Under the pieces are notes generated by a model. It was not told the DNA's origin. It worked only from the letters and a program-made list of their open reading frames with translations, and did no database searches. From positions 62,001 through 126,000 of the forward strand of contig JAXLWZ010000006.1 of NCBI GenBank assembly GCA_046328225.1: a stretch of DNA of 64,000 bases. Direction: 5' to 3'. Shown in pieces: positions 1 to 9,400 of the stretch. Each line of letters starts with the position of its first letter. Position 1 is the stretch's first letter. Source of the DNA: Amarobacillus sp046328225. GTDB taxonomy: Bacteria > Chloroflexota > Dehalococcoidia > Tepidiformales > Tepidiformaceae. A program made the position numbers and the translations under genes.

Positions 1-190
1 CGCCGACGCCGCCGACAAGGCCCTGAAGCTTCGCTCCGCGCGCGAAATCACCCTCCAGCAGCTTCAGCTCATCGACCAGAAGATGGAAAAGATGGCCACC
101 ATGCGTGACCAACTCGCCGAGCGCATCGCCCGGTACGATGCCAACCTCCAGCAGTACGCCGAGGAAACCGCCGCCGAGCACGCCACCTAA
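1..190 (+). CDS. C-terminal end of a MerR-like regulator (partial)
   Basis: Only the last 62 residues are in the window. They form a charged helix with a leucine heptad pattern (LQQLQLIDQKMEKMATMRDQ), like the dimerising antiparallel coiled coil at the end of MerR-family regulators, where the effector pocket lies. The DNA-binding half is outside the window, so the family call rests on the helix alone; another coiled-coil protein is possible. It ends 57 bp before moaA on the same strand. Confidence 0.45.
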   Translation, partial: ADAADKALKLRSAREITLQQLQLIDQKMEKMATMRDQLAERIARYDANLQQYAEETAAEHAT

Positions 191-247
191 CCCGCGCGTG
201 ACCTTCGTCGTCGCCGCCCCCGCCTGATGCCGTAAACTGGAGGGGCC

Positions 248-1258
<1,011 letters not shown>

Positions 1259-1319
1259 ACATCGCCCGCGCATCCTCCTCGTGTTCGCGCCGCCTTCGCC
1301 GCGCGCACTGCCTCGCGCG

Positions 1320-1348
1320 TTGCCGCCGCACCCGCCGCTCCGTACCAT
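1320..1348 (+). promoter_or_regulatory. Candidate sigma-70 promoter for the MaoC pair
   Basis: TTGCCG and TACCAT are separated by exactly 17 bp, each matching four of six consensus bases, and the pair lies 28 bp upstream of the first MaoC-like gene. The call rests on pattern only. Confidence 0.4.
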
Positions 1349-1375
1349 CGCCGCCAGCACCACAGGGAGGCTCTC

Positions 1376-1861
1376 ATGGCTGACGGCTTCGAGTTCCCGG
1401 TCGATCGCACGCAGGTAATGCTGTTCTCGCGTTCGGTCCTGGATGGACGCCCCGAATTCACCGACCCGCACGACCCGGCGACGATCGCGCTCGGCGGCAT
1501 GGTCACTCCGCCCACGTTCGTGCAGTGCAGCGCGCACTACCAGCCCGACTACGCCCTCGACCTCACCCGCCCGCGCAAGGGCCCGGCTCCCGCGCATCGC
1601 GGCGATGCCCCCGGCGGCGGCGGTGGCGGACTCGGCCGCGGCCTGCACGCCGAACAGCACTACGAATACCACCACCCCATCCGCGTCGGCGACGTCCTCA
1701 CCGTCACCAACCGCCCCGGCGAGCGCTGGGAAAAGGAAGGCCGTCGCGGCGGCAAGCTCCTCTTCAGCGAATCCATCACCGAATACCGCAACCAGGATGG
1801 CGTCCTCTGCGTCACCGCCCGCAGCGTGGGCGTGCAGACCGAGAAGGCCGTCGAGCAGTAG
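1376..1861 (+). CDS. MaoC-type dehydratase, N-terminal half-domain protein
   Basis: A 161-residue hot-dog protein resembling the N-terminal (FAS1/MaoC_dehydrat_N) half of two-domain enoyl hydratases. It has the substrate-tunnel segment MVTPPTFVQC and the central helix region HAEQHYEYHHPIRVGD followed by strands. Such halves usually lack the catalytic Asp/His pair and dimerise with a catalytic MaoC partner, which is encoded 10 bp downstream. The likely role is hydration or dehydration of a bulky acyl-CoA, as for actinobacterial steroid or lipid MaoC pairs. A glycine run near residue 85 is unusual and probably a loop. The start follows a clear AGGGAGG site. Confidence 0.82.
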   Translation: MADGFEFPVDRTQVMLFSRSVLDGRPEFTDPHDPATIALGGMVTPPTFVQCSAHYQPDYALDLTRPRKGPAPAHRGDAPGGGGGGLGRGLHAEQHYEYHHPIRVGDVLTVTNRPGERWEKEGRRGGKLLFSESITEYRNQDGVLCVTARSVGVQTEKAVEQ

Positions 1862-1871
1862 GAGCACATCG

Positions 1872-2276
1872 ATGACGCTGAAAGTTGGCGATAAGCACGA
1901 AGCGGTCGTGATCGAGAAGGTCAGCCGTACCCACACCACCAAATACGCCGGCGCCAGCGGCGACTACAACCCCCTCCACCACGACGACGGCGTCGCCCAG
2001 GGCCTCGCCGGCTACCCGAGCGTGTTCGCCCACGGCATGCTCTCCATGGGCCTCACCGGCCGCATGCTCACCGACTGGCTCGGGCCCGTCGCGCTCCGCA
2101 AGTTCGGCGTGCGCTTCACCCGCCAGGTCTGGCCCGGCGATACCCTGACCTCCAAGGGCGAAGTCATCTCCGTCGGCGAATACAACGGCGAACCCGTCGC
2201 CACCATCAAGGTCTGGACCGAAAACCAGAACGGCGAAGCCGTCGTCGAAGGCGAAGCCGTCGCGCTCAACGCCTGA
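1872..2276 (+). CDS. MaoC-like (R)-enoyl-CoA hydratase, catalytic partner
   Basis: A 134-residue single hot-dog domain. It carries the hydratase motif around GDYNPLHHDD, with the catalytic Asp and His, followed by FAHGMLSMGL in the central helix. In this family these residues activate water for syn addition to a trans-2-enoyl-CoA. The ATG at 1872 begins the domain 10 bp after the upstream half-domain gene, so the two are probably co-transcribed and form a heterodimer. The substrate cannot be read from sequence; fatty-acid or sterol-type chains are likely given an acyl-CoA dehydrogenase and a CoA-transferase elsewhere in the window. Confidence 0.88.
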   Translation: MTLKVGDKHEAVVIEKVSRTHTTKYAGASGDYNPLHHDDGVAQGLAGYPSVFAHGMLSMGLTGRMLTDWLGPVALRKFGVRFTRQVWPGDTLTSKGEVISVGEYNGEPVATIKVWTENQNGEAVVEGEAVALNA

Positions 2277-2290
2277 TTCGGCATCGCCGC

Positions 2291-2318
2291 CGCCCGCGGG
2301 GACCAAACCCCGCGGGCG
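2291..2318 (+). terminator. GC hairpin after the MaoC pair
   Basis: A perfect 11-bp stem closes a six-base loop (ACCAAA), 15 bp after the stop codon. No T-run follows, so it may act as a pausing or protective hairpin rather than a classic intrinsic terminator. Confidence 0.55.
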
Positions 2319-2482
2319 CGGTCCTTGCGTCTGCATCACGTATTCAGCGAGAGCCCGCGCGCCCGTTCCCAGTCGCTCGGACCGGTCCCACGCATAGCGC
2401 CGGCCTCATTCCTCTTTCCTCATTTCTCATTTCTCTCTCGCTGCTACCATCGTGAGACACCCATCGCCCACGGAGCCCGCCC

Positions 2483-3733
2483 ATGAGCGTCCTGTCGCAA
2501 CGCGACCCCGAGATCGCCGCCATCATCGCCGACGAGCGCGTCCGCCAGGTCGAGACCCTCGAGATGATCGCCAGCGAGAACTACGCCTCCGCCGCCGTCC
2601 TCGAAGCGACCGGCTCCGTGTTCACCAACAAGTACGCCGAGGGTTACCCCGGTAAGCGCTACTACGCCGGCAACCAGCACAGCGACCGCCTCGAAAACGC
2701 CGCCATCGACCGGGCGAAGGCGCTCTTCGGCATGGCGCACGCCAACGTCCAGCCCAGCTCCGGCGCCGAAGCCAACATGGCCGCCTACTTCGCCACCATC
2801 CAGCCCGGCGACACGGTCATGGGCCTGAACCTCGACCAGGGCGGCCACCTGACCCACGGCTCGCCGGTTAACTTCAGCGGCCGCCTCTACAACTTCGTGC
2901 CCTACACTGTCGACCGCGAGTCCGAAGCGCTCGATCTCGCCGCCATCCGCCGCCAGGCGCTGGAATGCAAGCCCAAACTCATCGTCGCCGGCTACACCGC
3001 CTACCCCCGCAAGATCGATTTCGCCGGCTTCAAGGAAGTGGCGAAGGAGGCCGGCGCGCTCCTCATGGTCGATATGTCCCACATCGCCGGCCTCATCGCC
3101 GCCGGCGAGCACATGTCCCCCCGCGACTACGCCGACATCATCACCACGACCACCCACAAGACCCTTCGCGGCCCCCGCGGCGGCATGATCCTCACGACCG
3201 ATGAGTGGGCCGACGCGGTCGACAAGGCCGTCTTCCCCGGCACCCAGGGCGGCCCGCACCTCCATACCATCGCCGGGAAGGCCGTGGCGTTCGGCGAAGC
3301 GGCCACCCCCGCATTTAAGGCCTACGCCCGCAAGATCGTCGAGAACGCCGCCGCCCTCGCCGATGCGCTCGTGGCCGGCGGCCTTCGCCTCGTCTCCGGC
3401 GGCACCGACAACCACCTCATCCTCGCCGACTGCAACAGCGTCGGCATCAGCGGGCTCAAGGCCCAGAACGCGCTCCAGGGCGCCGGCATCATCACCAACA
3501 AGAACACCATCCCCTACGACACCCGCTCGCCCTTCATCGGCAGCGGCCTGCGCCTGGGGACTCCGGCTCTCACCTCGCGCGGCATGGGCGCCGATGAGAT
3601 GAAGCGCGTCGCCGCGTGGATCCTCCGCGTGCTCAAGGACCCGGACGGCGACGGCGTGCGCGAGACCGTTCGCAAGGAAGTCGCCGAGTTCGCCCGCCCC
3701 TTCCCCGTGCCCGGCATCACCGACGCCGCCTGA
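2483..3733 (+). CDS. glyA: Serine hydroxymethyltransferase GlyA
   Basis: PLP enzyme that interconverts serine plus tetrahydrofolate with glycine plus 5,10-methylene-tetrahydrofolate, the main one-carbon source. The 416 residues show the family start SENYAS, the substrate loop YYAGNQ, and TTTTHKTLRGPRGG with the PLP-binding lysine at K226. The C-terminal small domain is complete. A pyrimidine-rich leader and a TACCAT hexamer at 2445-2450 precede the gene, with a GGAG site about 5 nt before ATG. It looks monocistronic, closed by the hairpin just downstream. Confidence 0.97.
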   Translation: MSVLSQRDPEIAAIIADERVRQVETLEMIASENYASAAVLEATGSVFTNKYAEGYPGKRYYAGNQHSDRLENAAIDRAKALFGMAHANVQPSSGAEANMAAYFATIQPGDTVMGLNLDQGGHLTHGSPVNFSGRLYNFVPYTVDRESEALDLAAIRRQALECKPKLIVAGYTAYPRKIDFAGFKEVAKEAGALLMVDMSHIAGLIAAGEHMSPRDYADIITTTTHKTLRGPRGGMILTTDEWADAVDKAVFPGTQGGPHLHTIAGKAVAFGEAATPAFKAYARKIVENAAALADALVAGGLRLVSGGTDNHLILADCNSVGISGLKAQNALQGAGIITNKNTIPYDTRSPFIGSGLRLGTPALTSRGMGADEMKRVAAWILRVLKDPDGDGVRETVRKEVAEFARPFPVPGITDAA

Positions 3734-3762
3734 CGCCGGCCTGCGTTCGCGCCGCACAGCAA

Positions 3763-3786
3763 GAAGCCCCCGTTTCCGGGGGCTTC
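3763..3786 (+). terminator. glyA terminator hairpin
   Basis: A nine-bp perfect stem (GAAGCCCCC paired with GGGGGCTTC) around a six-base loop, with a further G-C pair possible inside. It begins 30 bp after the glyA stop. The downstream flank is not T-rich. Confidence 0.7.
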
Positions 3787-4173
3787 CTGGCGTCTTCGGC
3801 ACTGCTGGAGAGGTAGGAGAGGGCGCAGTTGCCGGTCTGGACGGTGGGCCGCCCCGCTGACCGGCGGAACGGCGGATTGGAACGTTGAGTCTTTGGAAGC
3901 GGGGTTGTCGCAGCATGCCACCGGGCCGGTGGCGGTGAGCGGGGAAGGATGTCTGCGACAACCCCGTCTCCCTGATCACTACACTAGAACTCCCATGTGA
4001 AACTCATTCGCGCTTCGTGTAAACGCTCTGCAAAAGATCGTGAGGTGCCGTTAACCTTTCCGCCACTTCCCGCAACGCCCGCTTAACACCCGCTCAACCA
4101 CTGCCCGGGCCAGCCTCAGCCCGCCTCAACTGGAGCCATTCGCGGCCCCCGTGCTATGCTCGCTGAGCCTGCT
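3787..4173 (+). other. Gene-free spacer between glyA and tRNA-Gln
   Basis: No convincing open frame was seen on either strand. The first half holds the long inverted repeat described separately. From about 3970 to 4060 the base composition drops to clearly lower GC than the surroundings, as expected for an upstream promoter region. A TATGCT hexamer at 4155-4160 is a plausible -10 element for the tRNA; no good -35 was found. I see no DnaA boxes or riboswitch core here. Confidence 0.5.
3900..3966. repeat. Long inverted repeat able to form a 67-nt hairpin
   Basis: CGGGGTTGTCGCAG at 3900-3913 is perfectly complementary to CTGCGACAACCCCG at 3953-3966. Between these arms lies a second palindrome, GCCACCGG/CCGGTGGC at 3917-3933. 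The result is a 14-bp base stem carrying an inner hairpin. It lies 114 bp beyond the glyA terminator and belongs to no gene. It could be a structured RNA, a protein-binding site or a relic of a small repeat element. Confidence 0.6.
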
Positions 4174-4247
4174 TGGGGACTCGTCTAATGGTAGGACAGC
4201 AGATTCTGGATCTGTATGTGGGGGTTCGACTCCTCCGTCCCCAGCCA
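4174..4247 (+). tRNA. tRNA-Gln (anticodon CTG)
   Basis: A full cloverleaf is visible: acceptor TGGGGAC/GTCCCCA, anticodon loop TTCTGGA with CTG at the anticodon position, a T-arm with loop TTCGACT, discriminator G and an encoded CCA end. It reads CAG, the favoured Gln codon in this GC-rich genome. It stands alone, 137 bp before an oxidoreductase gene. Confidence 0.96.
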
Positions 4248-4384
4248 CTTCCCCTTCCGAACTGACCGCTCTGCTCGCCCACCCTGGCTGCATCCCTGTC
4301 GCGCTTCGCGACCGGGCCTCGGCATGCGTGCCCGCACGCGCTTCGCGTATCCTCTGCGGACTCACTCACCGCGCGAGGGTCCCC

Positions 4385-5323
4385 ATGCAGTTCGGTCTCC
4401 ATATCGGCCAGCAGAACATATCCATTGACGAGTGCCGCCGCCTCTGGCGCTGGGCCGATACCGCCGGCTTCGATTGGGTCGATGTCTGGGACCACTTCTA
4501 CGAAGCGCCACCCATCGATGGCAACGGCAGCTGCTTCGAAGCCACCACCTGCATGGCCGCCATCGCGTGCGAAACCACGAACTGCCGCATCGGTGTCCTC
4601 GTCCTCGGCATGAACTACCGCCACCCGGCCGTGCTCGCGAACGCCCTCACCACCATCGACCATCTCAGCGGCGGCCGCCTCGAAATCGGCCTCGGCGCCG
4701 GCTGGCACGAGATGGAGTACCGCGCCTACGGCATCCCCTTCCGCCCCATCAAGGAGCGCATGGACATGCTCGAAGAGGGCGTCCAGGTCGTGCGCCTCCT
4801 CACCACGCAGGAGCGTTCGAACTTCAGCGGCCACTACTACACCCTCGAAAACGCCGCCAGCTATCCCCGGCCCGTGCAGCCTCGCCCCCGCATCTGGATC
4901 GGCGGGAACGGCGAGAAGCGAACCCTCCGCATCGCCGCCCGCCACGCCGACGGCTGGAACACGCCCTACACGTCGCCCGAGGAGTTCAAGCGCCTCTCCG
5001 GCGTCCTCGACATGTGGTGCGAAAAGGAAGGCCGCGACCCCGCGAGCATCGAACGCAACGTCAACCTCAGCTTCCACATGGCCGCCAACGCCTCCGGGCT
5101 CGCCGCGGCCGAACAGCAGTATCGCGATACCTGGGGCGCCGCCGCCGAGCCCATGCGCGCCCGTGGTGTCGTCACGGGCCTCCCGGACCAGGCGCTGGAC
5201 CTCGTGTCGCGCTACGCCGAGGCCGGCGCCGCCCGCGTCAACATCGCCATCCGCCCGCCCGCCGATTGGGATGCCCTCCACGCCTGGTCCGAAACCGTGA
5301 TCCCCGCCTTCGCCGCGAAGTAA
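4385..5323 (+). CDS. LLM-class (F420-type) oxidoreductase
   Basis: A 312-residue luciferase-like TIM barrel. Family signs are the N-terminal FGLHIGQQ strand, the segment RIGVLVLG, the GRLEIGLGAGWHEMEY turn typical of F420-dependent members, and PRIWIGGNGEKR before the last third. Such enzymes move hydride between coenzyme F420 (less often FMN) and small organic substrates. The start is the ATG after GAGGGTCCCC; an open frame continues upstream through the tRNA but cannot be coding. It is the first of three paralogues in this window. The substrate is unknown. Confidence 0.85.
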   Translation: MQFGLHIGQQNISIDECRRLWRWADTAGFDWVDVWDHFYEAPPIDGNGSCFEATTCMAAIACETTNCRIGVLVLGMNYRHPAVLANALTTIDHLSGGRLEIGLGAGWHEMEYRAYGIPFRPIKERMDMLEEGVQVVRLLTTQERSNFSGHYYTLENAASYPRPVQPRPRIWIGGNGEKRTLRIAARHADGWNTPYTSPEEFKRLSGVLDMWCEKEGRDPASIERNVNLSFHMAANASGLAAAEQQYRDTWGAAAEPMRARGVVTGLPDQALDLVSRYAEAGAARVNIAIRPPADWDALHAWSETVIPAFAAK

Positions 5324-5371
5324 CGCCCGCAAGCGCCGCATGCCGGATACTCGCGAACAAAAGGAAGTGAC

Positions 5372-5560
5372 ATGAAGACCTTCAGCCTGTTTGTGATGGA
5401 CTACGTCGTGGTCGAGGCCGAGGACGAGGAAGAAGCCAAGTCCGAGGCCCAGGCCTGGCTCGCCGACCTCATCGCCAGCGGCGAAATCACCTGGGACGTC
5501 GTCGAAGGTGACGCCAGCGAAGGCGAGGACGAAGAAGACGACGAGGACGGCGAGGAGTAG
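5372..5560 (+). CDS. Small highly acidic protein
   Basis: Sixty-two residues with a good AAGGAAGTG ribosome site. The first about 45 residues look like a small folded unit (beta strand FSLFVMDYVVVEA, helix AKSEAQAWLADLI, strand ITWDVVE). The rest is a nearly pure Asp/Glu tail. I recognise no family. An acidic tail can mimic DNA or bind basic partners, but that is inference. It converges on nei with a 6-bp gap, so the two genes may share a termination zone. Confidence 0.7.
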   Translation: MKTFSLFVMDYVVVEAEDEEEAKSEAQAWLADLIASGEITWDVVEGDASEGEDEEDDEDGEE

Positions 5561-5566
5561 CGCCGG

Positions 5567-6406
5567 TCAGGTCCGGGCGCGCCCCCGCTCCGGCGGCAGC
5601 GGCTGTCCCTCGACGATGGGTTGGCACTTCGGGCACCACGTCGTGTAGCGAATGTCGACCCCCTGCCGGTTCGTGCGAAGCCGCGTGAAGCACCGCCGGC
5701 AGGGCTGCCCCGGCCGCGCGTATACCCACATCGTGGGCCGTCGCGGCGTCGTACCGTCCGGGCCGGGCTTGCCCACGCTCGCACGAAGCAGCTCGCGCGC
5801 CTTCGCAATCAACCCGCGCACCGTCTCGTCATCCAGGCTGCCCACCGTGCGCCACGGGTTCAGGCCCATATGGAAGAGCGTCTCGTGCTTCCATATGTTG
5901 CCCACCCCGGCGAAGGCTCGCTGGTCCATGATCGCGTCCCCGATCGTGAGCCCCGCGCGCGCCGGATCCCGCAGCCGCCGGAACGCTTCGTCCGCGTCAA
6001 AGCCCTCATCCAGCAGGTCCGGCCCCAGCCCCGCGATCGGCTGATGCGCCACCAGCGCGCGCTCCTCGATGAGTTCGATCACCGGGGCGCTGAAGTTCAC
6101 CACCACCGCCGCGGGCACCTCCAGCACGAGCCGCGCTTCCCGTTCCGGCCTCCGCCATGGCTCGCCCTTCGCGTACACGTGCCAGGTGCCGTACATGCGC
6201 AGGTGCCCGCGCAGCGCGAGGCCGTTCTCGAAGCTGATGATCAGGTTCTTCCCCTGCGAACGCACGCCCGTACAGCGCTGCCCGACGATGCGTTCCACGC
6301 GCGGCACCGGCCCCGGACCGTGGCTGCGCGCCGCCTCGATAACCTCGCCCGCGAGCACCGGCCGCAGCATGTTCGCGAACCGGTAGAGGCTATCGCCCTC
6401 GGGCAA
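5567..6406 (-). CDS. nei: Formamidopyrimidine/endonuclease VIII-type DNA glycosylase
   Basis: Bifunctional base-excision enzyme that removes oxidised bases and nicks the abasic site. The protein begins PEGDS, where the proline exposed after Met removal is the Schiff-base nucleophile; this fixes the start as a TTG codon preceded by GGGAGGG. Other signs are GKNLIISF with the conserved Lys, the helix-two-turn-helix segment VGNIWKHETLF, and a C-terminal zinc finger (CRRC...CPKC, spacing 18). Its start lies inside the end of lhr (17-bp overlap). The lhr-nei pairing is also seen in mycobacteria and points to a joint repair role. Confidence 0.93.
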   Translation of the reverse strand: MPEGDSLYRFANMLRPVLAGEVIEAARSHGPGPVPRVERIVGQRCTGVRSQGKNLIISFENGLALRGHLRMYGTWHVYAKGEPWRRPEREARLVLEVPAAVVVNFSAPVIELIEERALVAHQPIAGLGPDLLDEGFDADEAFRRLRDPARAGLTIGDAIMDQRAFAGVGNIWKHETLFHMGLNPWRTVGSLDDETVRGLIAKARELLRASVGKPGPDGTTPRRPTMWVYARPGQPCRRCFTRLRTNRQGVDIRYTTWCPKCQPIVEGQPLPPERGRART

Positions 6407-9400
6407 GCGAACCCTCCCGCAGGGGCGCCGGCCGGTACGTGAGCCCGCGATACGCGGCCACGAACCCCGCCTGCACGAAAACGTCGGCGTGCGGCGACTT
6501 GGACGCCTCGATCGCGTCGATCCGTTCGAAGGTGAGCCCACGGCCGCCCGGCGGCTCGCTCGCGGCCATCGCATGGACCGCGGCCGTGGCCATCTCGGCG
6601 TCATCGAAGGCCGGGAGCGTGACCGCGCCCTTCCCACCGCGCTCCAGGTACAGCACCGGTTCGCCATCGACCAGCACCACGCGTGCCCCCGCCGCGCGCT
6701 GCAGCGGCCGCGTCTCGCCCTCGCCCCGTGGCCAGGCGAGGGTCGCGCCGTACGGGTTCGCCGGGTCCGTCGCGCTGATCACGAAGACGCGGGCCTCCTC
6801 CGGCCGCTCTCGTTCGGCGCGCAGCCGTTCGACTGCCGCCGGCAACGCGAACTGCGCGCCGCCGAGCCCCTCGATGAAGTAGCCCCGGCGGATTCGACCG
6901 CCCTCCTCCATCGCCTTCAGCACCGGGTACACCGCCGCGAATCCGCCGCTGACGCCCTCGGCCGCCGCCGTCTCGCGGGTGACGACGCCGTACCGTTCGA
7001 GCAGCGCCGTCGCGATGGCATGCGCGCGCGCCGTCCCCGATTCGCCGCCGGACGCGCCGGTGAGCGACCAGCGCCCGGCGGCCTCCGGAGGCACCAGCGA
7101 TGCCCGGCTGCGCGGCGCCGACGGCGGGCCGCCCTTGCGCGGGTGGGCCAGCGCGCGCACCGCCGAGAACGTGTCGTTCGTCACGCGGCCGTCCCACGCC
7201 AGCTCCCACAGCGCTTCCAGCACCTCTTTCGGGTGCGAACCGGTGCCGCGCGCGATGTCCGCGAAGAAGGAGGCCCCCTGCGCCGCCAGGTGCGCGACAA
7301 TCGCCGACTCCAGCGCCGAAAGCTCGCGCGGCTCCGGCCCCGGCAGCTCGAACAGCCGCTCCCGCCGGTAGATCGCGAGCCGCCCATCGTCGCGGCCCAG
7401 GCTGCCCCTGCCGATCCACGCCACTTCGCCCGCGGCGCCCAGCTCGTCGAGATACCGCGGCTGGTAGTTCGCCACCCTCGCCGGCAAGACCTCGCGCTCG
7501 ATGACCGAGGCCGGCAGTGGCAGCCCCTCCAGCTGAAGCAGCACATCGCGCACGCGGTCGGTCCCGCCATGCGCGTTTCCGAGCCCCTGCCACCCGGCGA
7601 GGAAGCGCGCGTATGCCGCCGGGGGCACCGGCTCCACCTCTTTGCGCAGCTTCGCCAGCGAACGGCGCCGCAGCCCGCGCAGGACCTCCGGGTCGCACCA
7701 TTCGCGCTCGTTCCCGCCTGGGCGGAAGTCGCCGTGGAGCAGCGTCCCAGCCGCCACCAGCGCCTCCAGCGCGGTCCGCACCAGCGACTCCGGCAGCGCC
7801 CATCGATGCGCCGGCGCCGCCGCCACAAACGGCGAATGCGTCCGCGCGTATCGCGCCAGGAGCCCCTCCAGCGGCTTTTCGGTGCGCTTCAGGAACGCCT
7901 CGGGCACCCCGAGCGGAGTCGCCACGCCAAGGGCGTCCCGGTACCGTCCGGCGTCCTCGATCGGGATCCAGCGCTCCTCCCCGGCGATGCGCACGCGGCA
8001 GGCGCGGTGGCTCGCCTCAAGCAGCGTGAGCCACTCGAGCGCGCGTTCCGGTTCGCGGCTCCGCGCCGCCACCTCGTCCGCGCTCAGGTCGCCGATGCGC
8101 CGGAGGAGGTCCTGCAGCTGGTCTTCGTTGCGAACTTTCCGCTGCCCGGCGAGCGCCTGCAGCTCCAGCTCGAGGTCCGTGACCGCGCCCGGGTCCAGCA
8201 ATTCCCGCAGTTCGTCCTCGCCGAGCAGATCGCGCAGGAGGTTCCGGTCGAGCGTCAGCGCCTGAGCCCGCCGTTCGGCGAGCGGCGCGTCCCCTTCGTA
8301 CATGTATGCCGCGACATAATCGAAAAGGAGGCCGCGCGCGAACGGCGACGCCTCCTGCAGCTCGACCGAGTGCACCCGCACCTGCCGCGCTCGCACCTGC
8401 GCGAGCACCTCCACCAGGCCGGGCAGGTCGAACACGTCGCGCAGGCACTCGCGGTACGTCTCGAGGATGATCGGGAACGAACCGTAGCGCGCCGCCACCG
8501 CCATCAGGTTCGCGGACCGCTGCCGCTGCAGCCACAGGGGCATGCGCGCCCCCGGCCGCCGCCGCGGCAGCAGCAGCGCCCGGCCCGCGTTCTCCCGGAA
8601 GTGCGCCGCGAACAGCGCCGTGTCCGCCAACCGCCCGATGATCAGCTCCTCGACCTCTTCCGGCGTGGGAAAGAAGAGGTCGTCGCCCGGGGGCTCCTCG
8701 CCGCCCGCGAACCGGATCGCGATGCCGTCGTCGCTCCACAGTGTCTGCACGTCGAACCCGGTCCGCTCCACCAGCACGGACTCGATCGCCTGCGCCCACG
8801 GTGCGTGCACCCGCCCCCCGAACGGCGTCAGGATGACCGTCCGCCAGTCGCCCAGCTCGTCGCGATACCGCTCGACCACGATCGTGCGGTCGGTCGGCAG
8901 CGCCCCCGCCGCGTCCTTCTCTTCGGCCACGTAATCGATGAGGTTCTTCGCGGCGAGCGCATCGAGGGCGTGCTCCTCCGCCAGCATCTGCGCGGCCGCC
9001 GCATCGTCGCGGATGCCATCGAGCTTGCGCGTGAACTCCCCGATCGCCCGCCCGAATTCGAGCGGCCGCCCGACGCCGTCACCCTTCCAGAACGGCATCT
9101 TCCCTGGTTCGCCCGGCGCCGGCGAGACAATCACCTGGTCCCGCGTGATCTGTTCGATGCGCCACGTCGTCGCCCCGAGCAGGAACGTCTCCCCGGGGCG
9201 GCTTTCGTAGACCATCTCCTCGTCCAGTTCGCCCACGCGCGGGCCGCCTTCGCCGAGGAATACGCCATAGAGCCCGCGGTCCGGGATCGTCCCCGCGTTC
9301 ACGACCGCGATCGTGCGGGCGTCCCGCCGCGACGAGAGCACGTTGGTCGTGCGGTCCCAGAGGATGCGCGGGCGAAGGTCCGCGAACTCGTCCGATGGGT

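Noticed and set aside
1443..1871. Upstream extension of the second MaoC gene in its own frame
   Set aside because: It runs opposite in frame to the first MaoC gene with Ser/Ala-rich low complexity; homology begins at 1872.
4151..4384. Open frame running through tRNA-Gln into the oxidoreductase
   Set aside because: It crosses a perfect tRNA; the homology and ribosome site begin at 4385.
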